A DNA stretch of 64,000 nucleotides from Bin55 sp964572845 (GCA_964572845.1 CAZNFX010000010.1:62001-126000); one strand, 5' to 3'. Numbered from the stretch's first letter, positions 8,967 to 17,393 are shown. The notes: generated from the sequence alone by a model not told the origin. Numbers and translations: made by a program.

Positions 8967-10061
8967 ATGTCCGGTCTATACATTCACATCCCTTGGTGTA
9001 TACGCAAGTGTCCCTATTGCGATTTCAATTCGCACGAGAAGCGGGGCGACTTCGACGAAACAACCTACGTGGATCGTCTCATTGAAGACTTGAAAATCGA
9101 ATTGAACAGTGATGTTGGCACCATCGACACCGTATATTTCGGAGGTGGCACCCCTAGCCTGTTCGGACCGGACTCGTTCGCAAGAATCTTGGATCGATCC
9201 GTTCTGAAATTGTGCAACGAAGTCACGATGGAAGCGAATCCTGGCACAACCGAGCATTTGGATTTCCATCTCTACAAAAACGCTGGAATTACACGACTGT
9301 CGCTGGGAGTTCAGTCATTCGATGCAAGCCACCTCGAGACTCTAGGCAGAATTCATGGTCCTGACGAGGCACGTCGAGCAACTGAGAGAGCGCTCGATGC
9401 GGGGTTCGATTCAGTGAATTTGGACTTGATGCACAGCCTGCCCCACCAATCGATGGATCAAGCTTTGAAGGATCTAGAAATAGCGATCGCACTCCGTCCC
9501 ACGCATGTTTCCTGGTACGAACTGACGATCGAACCGAACACGGTGTTTGCGAAGTCACCCCCTAGCCTTCCTTCGAACGACTTTCGGGAAGAACTCGAAA
9601 AGGATGGAATTGCTCTCCTCGCAGATCATGGATACCGTCGCTACGAAGTCTCAGCCTTTGCACGCGATGGACTCGAGTGTCGCCACAATCTCAACTACTG
9701 GCACTTCGGAGACTACGTGGGGATTGGAGCCGGGGCACATGGCAAGAAAACCACTTCAGAAGGCATATTTCGTACAGCGAAAGTTCGCACTCCAAAGTCA
9801 TACCTAAATGAAGTTTCGGGCTCATGCGAACTCATTCGTAAGGAAGACCTACCCGTTGAGTTTATGATGAATGCACTGAGACTAGTTGATGGCGTTAGCC
9901 AGGACATGTTTTCAATGAAGACTGGACTGCCATTCGAGTCGATTGCCAAGGATATAGATCGACTTCGAGATTGGAGACTCATGCATCCAGATCGGCTGCA
10001 ACTGACATCAGATGGGTTCCAACAATTGAATGGTGTAGTAGCACAATTCCTTCACACATGA
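8967..10061 (+). CDS. hemW: HemW radical SAM heme chaperone
   Basis: A 364-residue member of the HemW (formerly HemN-like, YggW) family. The N-terminal CIRKCPYCDF provides the Cx3Cx2C [4Fe-4S] cluster, followed by the GGGTPS glycine-rich SAM motif and ETNP-like EANPGT. HemW binds heme and delivers it to membrane proteins; it is not the oxygen-independent coproporphyrinogen oxidase for which it is often misnamed. The C-terminal region has the HemN C-terminal shape (EFMMNALRLVDG). It normally follows rdgB directly; here a 1.6-kb insertion separates them. The HEPN gene starts 13 bp after its stop and is probably co-transcribed. Confidence 0.95.
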   Translation: MSGLYIHIPWCIRKCPYCDFNSHEKRGDFDETTYVDRLIEDLKIELNSDVGTIDTVYFGGGTPSLFGPDSFARILDRSVLKLCNEVTMEANPGTTEHLDFHLYKNAGITRLSLGVQSFDASHLETLGRIHGPDEARRATERALDAGFDSVNLDLMHSLPHQSMDQALKDLEIAIALRPTHVSWYELTIEPNTVFAKSPPSLPSNDFREELEKDGIALLADHGYRRYEVSAFARDGLECRHNLNYWHFGDYVGIGAGAHGKKTTSEGIFRTAKVRTPKSYLNEVSGSCELIRKEDLPVEFMMNALRLVDGVSQDMFSMKTGLPFESIAKDIDRLRDWRLMHPDRLQLTSDGFQQLNGVVAQFLHT

Positions 10062-10074
10062 TTCAAGCTCTCCA

Positions 10075-10770
10075 ATGACAACCGACAGCCCAGACGTCCC
10101 AACTCCCGCCCAGCAACTCGAAGACTCCTACGCAAGAGTCAGGTCGAGTCTGTCAGATGACTTTTCGATTCGCATGCGTCGAGCGATCAGTTGGCTAACA
10201 AAGGCACAGCCTCTCCACGAGAGCCAAGACTACGACGGAGCATTCATCTTCTTTTGGATTTCCTTCAATGCAATGTACGCTATCGAACCCGGTTCGGGCA
10301 AGATTCCGTCCGACGCGGCGCAAATCACGACTTTCTTCAGCAATTTGCTTGAGTTCGACCAGAGCCAGTCAATTTACAAGACTCTTTGGGACCGATTTCC
10401 TGATTCGATTCGCACTCTCGTGAAGAACCAGTACGTGTTTACTCCCTATTGGGAGCACACTTTGGGCAGGAATTACGAGCTGGACTGGGAAACCGCGTTG
10501 AAGAAATCGGAAGTGACTGCAATGGCAGCCCTAAGGAACAGTCGGAAAACTGAGGAGCTTTTGTCCATAGTGTTCGATCGGCTTTATACCCTGCGAAACC
10601 AGCTGATACACGGTTCTGCTACCTATCAAGGCTCAGTGAACCGAGATCAAGTCAAAGACGGATCCAGCATCCTTCACTATCTGGTACCTCAGTTCGTTTC
10701 CATCATGCTGGAACAGCCGGAACATGATTGGGGAGAAGTAATGTATCCCGCAATTTCATCTAAGCGTTAG
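10075..10770 (+). CDS. HEPN domain protein (probable RNase)
   Basis: A 231-residue, largely helical protein. Near the C-terminus RNQLIHGSATYQGSVNRDQV contains the HEPN ribonuclease motif RX4H (R-N-Q-L-I-H), followed by a conserved NRDQVKDG segment known from standalone HEPN proteins. An earlier helix has FFWISFNAMYA, typical of the same subfamily. HEPN proteins with this motif are metal-independent RNases in abortive infection, toxin-antitoxin and RNA-processing systems. It lies 13 bp after hemW and 176 bp before hipB. No antitoxin-like gene directly accompanies it. Family call is firm; a defence role is inferred from motif and neighbours. Confidence 0.8.
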   Translation: MTTDSPDVPTPAQQLEDSYARVRSSLSDDFSIRMRRAISWLTKAQPLHESQDYDGAFIFFWISFNAMYAIEPGSGKIPSDAAQITTFFSNLLEFDQSQSIYKTLWDRFPDSIRTLVKNQYVFTPYWEHTLGRNYELDWETALKKSEVTAMAALRNSRKTEELLSIVFDRLYTLRNQLIHGSATYQGSVNRDQVKDGSSILHYLVPQFVSIMLEQPEHDWGEVMYPAISSKR

Positions 10771-10928
10771 CCTACTACTAGAAGCAAGAAGCGCGTCTGC
10801 GGAGACAACTGCGATGCCTCAGGTGGAAAGGCGACCTGCCGCATGAGATCGTAACACCTGACTCCCTGCGAGTGCCGTCGGTTCCTCGCAGCGAATCTCT
10901 TGCGTTAGTCTGAAAACTTCAATTATTT

Positions 10929-10942
10929 GATATAGTATTATC
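10929..10942. promoter_or_regulatory. Possible hipBA operator/promoter
   Basis: GATA-N6-TATC lies just before the hipB start in an AT-rich stretch that also contains a TATAGT/TATTAT -10-like element. HipB dimers bind short inverted repeats in their own promoter, so this is a plausible autoregulatory site. The arms are only 4 bp, so support is weak. Confidence 0.3.
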
Positions 10943-10946
10943 ATTA

Positions 10947-11261
10947 ATGTATTTGTTAGGCATGGTTTTGGCTACCATATTATCAAGCATAAAATCTCCC
11001 TACGAGTCTCAGCTTGAGTTGGCAAGTTTGTATAAAGAGGCTCGCAAATCTCAAAAGCATAGCCGTAGGGAAGCTAGCAAACGAACAGGCGTACCCGAGC
11101 CCACTATTCGACGCTTTGAAGACACTGGCGAAATCTCGCTTCGACAGTTCTTGGTCTTGTGCGGAACCTACGGTGACCTAAATGAGGCGCCAAAGTTGCT
11201 GACCCACAGGGCACAGGCGTTGGTGCTCAAACGTTCTCAAGGCGACGACTCGAAGAAATGA
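10947..11261 (+). CDS. hipB: HipB-like HTH antitoxin
   Basis: A 104-residue protein with an XRE-type helix-turn-helix (ELASLYKEARKSQKHSRREA ... TGVPEPTIRRFEDTG), directly upstream of hipA and overlapping it by 4 nt (ATGA). HipB-type antitoxins bind HipA and repress the hipBA promoter. The recognition helix is unusual in that it reads VPEPTIRRFE rather than the more common S-x-x-TLSRIE. Start is uncertain: ATG 10947 has no clear ribosome site, and ATG 10962 (MVLATIL) is an alternative. Pairing with hipA makes the call secure even though the sequence is divergent. Confidence 0.8.
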   Translation: MYLLGMVLATILSSIKSPYESQLELASLYKEARKSQKHSRREASKRTGVPEPTIRRFEDTGEISLRQFLVLCGTYGDLNEAPKLLTHRAQALVLKRSQGDDSKK

Positions 11262-12538
11262 ACACCCTCGATGTCGAATTCCACGGACTAACCGACAGCT
11301 TCGCATTGCCTATGGGCAGGCTCACGTGGCATGATCAAAGGAGTTGGTTTCAATTCTCCAGAGATTTTCTTGAGCACGGAGTCAATCCTTCTCCGTTCGG
11401 ATTGAAGTTCACTTCAGAGTTGCAGGAAACGAAGAGTTCATCCTACAACGGTCTGCACGGGCTCTTCAATGAGTCTCTGCCTGACGGATGGGGCTTGTTC
11501 CTCATGAACCGGACGTTCGAGCAAAACGGTATTTCTTTTGAGACTGCAAGCCCGGTCGAGAGACTGAGCTATATAGGAGGCAATGGAATGGGCGCCCTGT
11601 CGTACTCTCCCAATCACAGGCTGGTTTCGTCTCCCTTCATTGCTCACAATCTCAATTTGGACGATCTCCAGGACGACATCTTGAACCTCTTGGAAGGTTC
11701 TGCTTTCAGCGTGGAAGATTGCCATGCGGTAAACGGCATTCCGCCCGCAGGGGCAAGGCCTAAACTGCTCGTTGGTTTCGATGGACACACGGCTGTAGAA
11801 GGTGCAGGTGAATTGCCGGAAGGCTATGCGCCGTGGATTGTCAAATTCTCGATGCTTCCTACTTCAGGCGAAAACACCGAAGGCACTATAGAGTACTTGT
11901 ACGCCAAAATGGCAATGGATGCGGGTGTTCACATGTCTCCAGTGAGGCTCGTCCATGGAAGCAAAGGCAGTACGTATTTCATGACTCGGCGATTCGATCG
12001 AAAGACCAACTGCAGACGCGTTCATGTCCAAAGCGTTGCGAGCTTGCTAGGCCTGGACTGTCGAACCACACGCCTTGACTACAACGATCTGTTCAAACTC
12101 TGCGATGCTCTAACACGAAACTACACCTACAAGCTTTATCTTTTCAAACAGATGGTCTTCAATGCCATGGCTGGCAACCGCGGAGACCACGCAAGAAATT
12201 TCGCCTTCATGCTCACCGACAACAACGAGTGGTCGTGTACCCCCGCCTACGATGTCAGTTGGAACGTAGGCACATCAACAGGACATGCAACTTCCATCAA
12301 CGGGAGCACCAATTCAATAGCCGAAAGAGACATCTGGGATGCGTCAAAACATGCTTCCATTCCAAAGCGGGATGTACGACTTGTGCTGGAGCGCGTGGCC
12401 AATGCTCTCTCAAGTTGGGAGCAACTTGCACGTGAATGCGATCTGCCAACCCACAAGAGACAAGAAATTTCCAACTATATTCAAAGGCAGCAACGCACTA
12501 TGCTGCCTGCATCGAGGCCGGTAACAACCAGTAGTTAG
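11258..12538 (+). CDS. hipA: HipA-type serine/threonine kinase toxin
   Basis: A 426-residue HipA kinase. Visible features are the N-terminal HipA domain ending in GARPKLLVGF, the nucleotide-binding lysine in WIVKFS, TRRFDR, the catalytic loop NRGDHARNF (about residue 306, equivalent to the N-x-D-x-H-x-K-N loop) and PAYDVSWN supplying the metal-binding Asp. Classical HipA phosphorylates glutamyl-tRNA synthetase and halts translation; relatives use other targets, so the substrate here is unknown. Length is full and all kinase motifs are intact, so it should be active. It overlaps hipB by 4 nt. Confidence 0.92.
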   Translation: MNTLDVEFHGLTDSFALPMGRLTWHDQRSWFQFSRDFLEHGVNPSPFGLKFTSELQETKSSSYNGLHGLFNESLPDGWGLFLMNRTFEQNGISFETASPVERLSYIGGNGMGALSYSPNHRLVSSPFIAHNLNLDDLQDDILNLLEGSAFSVEDCHAVNGIPPAGARPKLLVGFDGHTAVEGAGELPEGYAPWIVKFSMLPTSGENTEGTIEYLYAKMAMDAGVHMSPVRLVHGSKGSTYFMTRRFDRKTNCRRVHVQSVASLLGLDCRTTRLDYNDLFKLCDALTRNYTYKLYLFKQMVFNAMAGNRGDHARNFAFMLTDNNEWSCTPAYDVSWNVGTSTGHATSINGSTNSIAERDIWDASKHASIPKRDVRLVLERVANALSSWEQLARECDLPTHKRQEISNYIQRQQRTMLPASRPVTTSS

Positions 12539-12640
12539 CTGGTGATTCCCCAGAATCGGCGGTTGAAGTGATATACGAGCACGTCAAGACCAGAACCTAC
12601 AAGTCGATATCAATAGAGGTCCTCCGCTGGACCTCATTCG

Positions 12641-13378
12641 CTAAACGAATCCCTGCGCCGTCATCTTGATACTGTCGGCGGTCACTTCGTGACGTTCACC
12701 AGAACCTTGTACCACTCGACACCAGCTTTCCGACACAAGCTTGAGCTCGTTATCCTGCCCGAACTCGAACCAGTAATGAAACCCACCCGTCATGCCTCGG
12801 ACAGTGCACCAGCAAGTGCTGTCGCGGAATTCAAGAAGAGGCGAAAGTTGCGGCAATCGTAGACGGTTGTCCTTGATCTGTCTTGCGGCCCTACCAAGCA
12901 TCACGGCGTGGAAGTAGATTTCAATTCGATTGACCTGCCAATAGTCCACTGGCCTTGGATATTCAGGCGTTAGCATTTCTACCAGTTGGCTGTGACCCCT
13001 CCTGACGGCGACTTCCAACGGCCGTTCGCCACGGCTATCTCTTAGCGTTCGCCATGCCCCCAGATCTAGCAGCTCCCGAACCACGGACTTAGGAGCACCA
13101 TTCCATGCAGCGTGATGCAATGGCGTATACCACGCCTTTCCACCTGCACGAGTGCAATTGACCAATCTATGACAACGTTTGTCGCGCTCGGATTTGCTTT
13201 CAGTCAGTTCCTTGAGAAAACTACTATGATTCAAGATTTGCAGCATGGTCGACCAATTAGCTGACTTCGCCGAGTCGATAACCTCGCGTCTCGCTCGGTC
13301 AATCCGACTTTCTTCAGACTTCTTGGCCTCGAACTGTTGGTAGCTAAAGACGTCATCCCAATTTAAGCGATACTTCAT
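12641..13378 (-). CDS. Ankyrin-repeat protein
   Basis: A 245-residue protein without signal peptide. Two ankyrin units are clear in the middle: TPLHHAAWNGAPKSVVRELL then DSRGERPLEVAVRRGHSQLV (about residues 85-140). The N-terminal 60 residues are charged and helical, the C-terminal 100 residues form an uncharacterised beta-rich domain. ATG 13378 is chosen because a GGAG lies 7 nt upstream; a GTG at 13393 would add five residues. Ankyrin repeats mediate protein binding. No partner is obvious from context. The gene sits at the end of the toxin/defence-like insertion after hemW. Confidence 0.75.
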   Translation of the reverse strand: MKYRLNWDDVFSYQQFEAKKSEESRIDRARREVIDSAKSANWSTMLQILNHSSFLKELTESKSERDKRCHRLVNCTRAGGKAWYTPLHHAAWNGAPKSVVRELLDLGAWRTLRDSRGERPLEVAVRRGHSQLVEMLTPEYPRPVDYWQVNRIEIYFHAVMLGRAARQIKDNRLRLPQLSPLLEFRDSTCWCTVRGMTGGFHYWFEFGQDNELKLVSESWCRVVQGSGERHEVTADSIKMTAQGFV

Positions 13379-13509
13379 TTGTGCTCCATCCACTCCAATT
13401 GTGTCGATCCAAGTTCACTAGGTTTCAAACGAGTGCTGAAATGACGCTTTTTCTTTAATCGAGGAAGTTTTCCCCATTGCAAAACGTCCATCTTGGCATC
13501 CAAGTTGAT

Positions 13510-13893
13510 CTACCCCATAGTTGCCACCGTAATTTGCGCGTGCAGCACAGGGTCTTGGCCTGACAGTCGTTCACTCTTGAATTCGCTAAGAGGTCCCATC
13601 GAAAAGTCACCGTCATCGCTTGGTTGCCCAAGGTTTACTCCCTCAACACGATACTCAAGTGCTTTCTGCTCGGCGCGTTCCACGGTATTTCCTCTGTCAA
13701 GCGGCAGAAGTATATCGGCGAGTGCATGTATCTCTTCAACCGCCGATTCTGGGTTCTCAGCTACCGTGTGGCGTTCTGGCGTACGCCAACCACCCACCCA
13801 AACCGATGTGTACCCCAATTCCAGAGGACAAACTGTCACAGTTACAGAGGCGTGTTTCCTACAATACTCCGACCCCAATTGGTGCGTGCTCAT
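13510..13893 (-). CDS. Hypothetical protein, unrecognised family
   Basis: A 127-residue frame with protein-like composition (a helical stretch ESAVEEIHALADILLPL, then EYRVEGVNLGQPSDDGDF). I do not recognise a family. The ATG at 13893 has GGAG about 13 nt upstream. It starts only two bases from the divergent crotonase ATG at 13896, so any promoter for it must lie inside the crotonase gene; this lowers confidence. A plus-strand frame over the same interval is serine-rich and looks like the shadow. Confidence 0.45.
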   Translation of the reverse strand: MSTHQLGSEYCRKHASVTVTVCPLELGYTSVWVGGWRTPERHTVAENPESAVEEIHALADILLPLDRGNTVERAEQKALEYRVEGVNLGQPSDDGDFSMGPLSEFKSERLSGQDPVLHAQITVATMG

Positions 13894-13895
13894 TA

Positions 13896-14669
13896 ATGAC
13901 GAACTACTCCACCATACTCGTAGAAACTGCCGACGAAGTCACAACAGTTACCTTGAATCGTCCACAGCGACTAAATGCATGGACGCACGAAATGAGCATG
14001 GAGCTTCAAGAGGCTATCCATGCTTGCAATGAAGACCCGAACGTAGGAGCAATGGTGTTCACAGGAGCAGGCCGAGGGTTCTGCTCCGGTGCCGATATTC
14101 GCGACAACTTCAAAGCCCGTCTCGACGGAGAACGGCGATCCGGCGGGGGAGATTGGATTGAATTGGTTCGATCATCAAAACCCATGATCGCGGCCGTCAA
14201 CGGTGCTTGCGTGGGTGTTGGTGCGACGATGATCTTGCCTATGGATGTGATCATTGCTTCGACTGAAGCAAAGTTTGGAATGCTGTTTGTGAAGATGGGA
14301 GTAACACCAGAGTTGGCAAGTTCACATTTTCTGGTACAGCGCGTAGGATTTGGCGCGGCCAATGAGATGTGCCTGACGGGTCGACTTTACTCTGGGGAGG
14401 AAGCCTTTGCCAAGCGTCTGGCCGATCACGTAGTACAGCCAGATGAACTGCTATCAGCTGCTAGGAAACTAGCACTGGAAATTGCTGCCAATCCGTCCCG
14501 TCAATTGCGATGGGTAAAGCAGCTTCTAACTGAAAACGGTTCGGAGACGGACATCAAGAAAGTTCACGAACGAGAAGGCAAAGTGCTGGCAAAAGCATAT
14601 GAATCCGATGAGCATCAAGAAGCTGTAGCAGCGTTCTTGGAGAAGCGCCAACCTGTATTCAATCGATAG
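13896..14669 (+). CDS. Enoyl-CoA hydratase/isomerase (crotonase) family
   Basis: A 257-residue crotonase-fold protein. GRGFCSGADIRDNF forms the oxyanion-hole/CoA-binding loop, AAVNGACVGVGATM the second oxyanion segment, and GVTPELASS carries a glutamate at the usual catalytic position. Family members hydrate or isomerise acyl-CoA thioesters; the exact substrate cannot be read from sequence. ATG 13896 (MTNYSTILV) begins the conserved domain; the frame extends 92 codons upstream but that part is unlike the family and overlaps the minus-strand frame. A PhyH-type dioxygenase follows 44 bp downstream, so the two may form an acyl-CoA side-chain pathway (inference). Confidence 0.9.
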   Translation: MTNYSTILVETADEVTTVTLNRPQRLNAWTHEMSMELQEAIHACNEDPNVGAMVFTGAGRGFCSGADIRDNFKARLDGERRSGGGDWIELVRSSKPMIAAVNGACVGVGATMILPMDVIIASTEAKFGMLFVKMGVTPELASSHFLVQRVGFGAANEMCLTGRLYSGEEAFAKRLADHVVQPDELLSAARKLALEIAANPSRQLRWVKQLLTENGSETDIKKVHEREGKVLAKAYESDEHQEAVAAFLEKRQPVFNR

Positions 14670-14713
14670 GATCCTTCCTTGACGCACCTGCGCTTTTAAA
14701 AGGTTTGTCAACC

Positions 14714-15595
14714 ATGCCTCCATCTGAAGCCGAAACACCACGCCTACCGGACTCAGCAACTGTGTTTGGCGACGAAATTGTGCTTCCTGGCCTCGATCAA
14801 GCGCTACGAAATATCTCCGATGTCGGCTATACCGTTTTTCCTGGCTGGCTCTCGCAAGAACGAGTCTCCAAACTGAGGGACGACCTTGTGAACGATGTTC
14901 GGCCAATCGTTGAACTGATGCCCCCGGACAAGACCACCGTCCGCGCACACAACCTTCTTGGCAAGACTCGATGTGTTGACGACTTGGTGTGCGACCCACG
15001 GCTGCTCGCAGTTGTCCAAGGAATGTTGGGGCCCTTTGTACAAGTCTCTGTGGTCGCAATGTTCGATTTGTTGCCTGGCGCGAAAGCGCAAGGACTTCAT
15101 CAAGATGACGGTTTGTGGCCCATTCCGCGACCACACCCTCCATTCGTTGCCAATGCCGTGATTGCGGTGGACGACTTCACAATCGAAAACGGTGCGACCA
15201 TGCTCGTGCCGAAATCTCACGAGTGGCACGACGAACCAGTGAGGCAACCGCCTGATGTGGAGCCAATTCAGGTGGAAATGTCGGCGGGATCAATGCTAAT
15301 TTGGACGGGCGCTTTGTGGCACGGAGGCGGTGCAAATCGATCAGACCGCAGCCGGCTAGCTGTCGACATCAATTTCAATCTCTCCTACCTGAGGCAGCAG
15401 GAAAACCAATTCATTGGGATACCTCGGGATCAATTGCCAAGAATGCCCGAACAGCTGCGCAGACTCGTCGGTTATCAGCACGGGCTGAACTTTGTCGGTC
15501 CCGGTATGGTTGATCTACGGGACCCACTTCAGATGCTTGAGCACGTGACATTCGGCTACAACGTCAACGACAATCATTTCCCTCAAATCGGCTAG
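14714..15595 (+). CDS. Phytanoyl-CoA dioxygenase (PhyH) family protein
   Basis: A 293-residue Fe(II)/2-oxoglutarate-dependent oxygenase. HQDD (the HxD iron motif), the distal histidine in LWHGGGANRS and the arginine in SDRSRLAV (2-oxoglutarate carboxylate) are all present, so it should be active. Substrates in this family range from phytanoyl-CoA to ectoine and natural products, and cannot be assigned here. ATG 14714 is preferred over TTG 14705 because AAAAGG lies about 10 nt upstream. It faces trmB convergently. Confidence 0.88.
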   Translation: MPPSEAETPRLPDSATVFGDEIVLPGLDQALRNISDVGYTVFPGWLSQERVSKLRDDLVNDVRPIVELMPPDKTTVRAHNLLGKTRCVDDLVCDPRLLAVVQGMLGPFVQVSVVAMFDLLPGAKAQGLHQDDGLWPIPRPHPPFVANAVIAVDDFTIENGATMLVPKSHEWHDEPVRQPPDVEPIQVEMSAGSMLIWTGALWHGGGANRSDRSRLAVDINFNLSYLRQQENQFIGIPRDQLPRMPEQLRRLVGYQHGLNFVGPGMVDLRDPLQMLEHVTFGYNVNDNHFPQIG

Positions 15596-15636
15596 CGAAG
15601 TTCGGTGATTCCGACTGGGACTAGTACTGTCCCGTT

Positions 15637-16284
15637 CTAGTTGGATCTGACTCGTGAGTACTGGAAGTCCCATACACGGTGACCAAGCTTTTCGCCACGT
15701 TCTTCGAACCTGGTCTTTGGTCGCATTTCGTAGCGAGGTATGGGGCCTCCCTCCAACTGTTGGTTGCGATCTAGCACGGATTGGATTTGATCTGCATAGT
15801 CGCGCCAGTCTGTCGCGAGCATGACCGACCCGCCCGGCGCCAACTTGCGACAGGCGATTTCAGCAAATTCTGCATTCACAAGGCGACGACGATGGTGACG
15901 TCGCTTAGGCCAGGGATCGGGGAAAAATACAAACATCAGGTCCACAGTTGAGTCCGTCAATCCTTCCAACAACGTCAGTCCATCCATTTCGGCGATTCGA
16001 ACATTGGTCAACTCGTCTTGCTGACAGCGTCGAATTAGTGAACCAATGCCAGGCCTAAATACCTCTACGCCAATACATTTCCAATCTGGATGGGTCGACG
16101 CGAATTGAGCAAGCGAGTCTCCATTTCCGAATCCGATTTCCACCAGCAGATTTTGTTGGCCTTGCAGAAACTCAGCAGCTGCTTCGGTATTGCTGGGATC
16201 GAACCTAAAGTCGTCGAGAATCGAGTAGGCTCTGGCTTGCGCGGCTGTCATACGCGAGCCGCGTCGTACGTACAACTGTCGCAT
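15637..16284 (-). CDS. trmB: TrmB tRNA (guanine-46-N7)-methyltransferase
   Basis: A 215-residue class I SAM methyltransferase that makes m7G46 in the tRNA variable loop. VEIGFGNGDSL is the SAM-binding motif I, GVEVFRPGI motif II, and FPDPWPKRRHHRRRL is the family signature contacting the tRNA. ATG 16284 is chosen with GGGA about 8 nt upstream; TTG 16296 would add four residues. In pseudomonads trmB belongs to the same neighbourhood as hemW and rdgB; here it is separated from hemW by the accessory genes. Confidence 0.95.
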   Translation of the reverse strand: MRQLYVRRGSRMTAAQARAYSILDDFRFDPSNTEAAAEFLQGQQNLLVEIGFGNGDSLAQFASTHPDWKCIGVEVFRPGIGSLIRRCQQDELTNVRIAEMDGLTLLEGLTDSTVDLMFVFFPDPWPKRRHHRRRLVNAEFAEIACRKLAPGGSVMLATDWRDYADQIQSVLDRNQQLEGGPIPRYEMRPKTRFEERGEKLGHRVWDFQYSRVRSN

Positions 16285-16363
16285 TGATCGTCCCAATAGG
16301 GCGAGTAGCTAGGAAATGGAGGAATTTTCCACTCGACTCCGCATGCCGAAGTGAAACGAACCG

Positions 16364-17221
16364 CTACGCAGCGACCAAATGCTCCTTGATTTGGTCCATT
16401 GCCGAGCTCTCAATCTGTCGAATTCGTTCCGCGGATACTCCGAATCGCGCGGCAAGATCGTGCAACGTTGACTTGGACTCGGACAACCATCTAGAACTCA
16501 AAATCACTCGGCTTCTTTCGTCGAGAGTTTGAATGGCTTCGTACAACTGCCGTTGTCGATGGTCCGACCACTCTTCCTCTTCTATTACCTCCAGTGCCGT
16601 GGGGCTATCGTCGACAAGCGAGTGCGCCGGGACCCAACTCGTGGCTTCATCGTCATCGTCGTCGGAAACGTCGAAAGCTACGTCACTTGAAGACAATCGA
16701 CCCTCCATGTGAGTCACGTCGTCGGGCCTGACTCCAAGGTCGCGCGCAATGTCCTGGGTTTCGCTCTGAGTCAACCAGCCCACATCCTTCTTGCGCTCAC
16801 GTAATTTGAAGAAGAGCTTGCGTTGTGCTTTTGTGGTGGCGATCTTGACGATTCGCCAATTGCGGATGATGAATTCGTGTATTTCTGCACGGATCCAATG
16901 AACCGCGAAGGAAACCAAGCGGACTCCAACATTCGGGTCGAACCTCTTGACCGCCTTCATCAGTCCGACGTTCCCTTCCTGAATGATGTCCGCTTCGGGC
17001 AGTCCGTAGCCTCGATAGGTACGAGCCAGATAGACCACAAACCGCAAATGGCTCATGATCAACTCTCGTGCAGCGTCCAAATCACCGTCGTCGTAGAAAC
17101 GGAATGCCAGCTCTCTTTCCTCGTCGGGCGTGAGCACTGGGTGTGCATTGACCGTATTGATATAGGAAGAGAGGTCGCCTCCTGGCGATAAACTGGAAAT
17201 TGAAACTAAGCTTGTACTCAT
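16364..17221 (-). CDS. rpoH: RNA polymerase sigma-32 factor RpoH
   Basis: A 285-residue heat-shock sigma factor. Region 2 contains SHLRFVVYLARTYRGYGLPEADIIQEGNVGLMKAVKRFDP-type core-binding helices, QRKLFFKLRERKKD is the RpoH-specific box, and region 4 ends in FGVSAERIRQIE for -35 recognition. A GGGAG lies 8 nt before the ATG. Region 3 contains an unusual acidic run (SDDDDDE near residue 185). The leader holds a CIRCE-type operator and a separate 17-bp palindrome, suggesting control by HrcA and perhaps a second factor. The hsp20 gene near 57 kb has a promoter of the type this factor recognises. Confidence 0.96.
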   Translation of the reverse strand: MSTSLVSISSLSPGGDLSSYINTVNAHPVLTPDEERELAFRFYDDGDLDAARELIMSHLRFVVYLARTYRGYGLPEADIIQEGNVGLMKAVKRFDPNVGVRLVSFAVHWIRAEIHEFIIRNWRIVKIATTKAQRKLFFKLRERKKDVGWLTQSETQDIARDLGVRPDDVTHMEGRLSSSDVAFDVSDDDDDEATSWVPAHSLVDDSPTALEVIEEEEWSDHRQRQLYEAIQTLDERSRVILSSRWLSESKSTLHDLAARFGVSAERIRQIESSAMDQIKEHLVAA

Positions 17222-17239
17222 TCATACACTCCCTGACCC

Positions 17240-17256
17240 AATCTTGAGTCAAGATT
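17240..17256. promoter_or_regulatory. 17-bp perfect palindrome in rpoH leader
   Basis: AATCTTGA-G-TCAAGATT has 8-bp arms around one central base and lies 19 bp before the rpoH ATG, between the start codon and the CIRCE element. It could be an operator or, as RNA, a short hairpin near the ribosome site. No known consensus matches it that I recall. Confidence 0.5.
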
Positions 17257-17267
17257 GCAGATACATT

Positions 17268-17294
17268 TTAGCACTCAAAGACTTAGAGTGCTAG
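17268..17294. promoter_or_regulatory. CIRCE element (HrcA operator) upstream of rpoH
   Basis: TTAGCACTC-N9-GAGTGCTAG matches the CIRCE consensus TTAGCACTC-N9-GAGTGCTAA at 17 of 18 arm positions with the correct 9-bp spacing. CIRCE is bound by the repressor HrcA and normally controls groESL and dnaK operons. Its position 47 bp upstream of the rpoH ATG implies HrcA control of the sigma-32 gene. hrcA itself is not in the window. Confidence 0.88.
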
Positions 17295-17393
17295 AGTTGC
17301 AACAAGTTCCCAATTAGGCTCGATCCAATCGGGGTTGGCACTGCAATTGTTGGCTGATTGTTCGCCTGGTCAGATTGGCTGTTTCAGAACGCT

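Noticed and set aside
13493..14032. 179-codon plus-strand frame
   Set aside because: Serine-rich and overlaps the crotonase and the minus-strand frame; looks like a shadow.
15617..15633. GGGAC-N7-GTCCC hairpin between PhyH gene and trmB
   Set aside because: Only five base pairs and no T-run; too weak to call a terminator.
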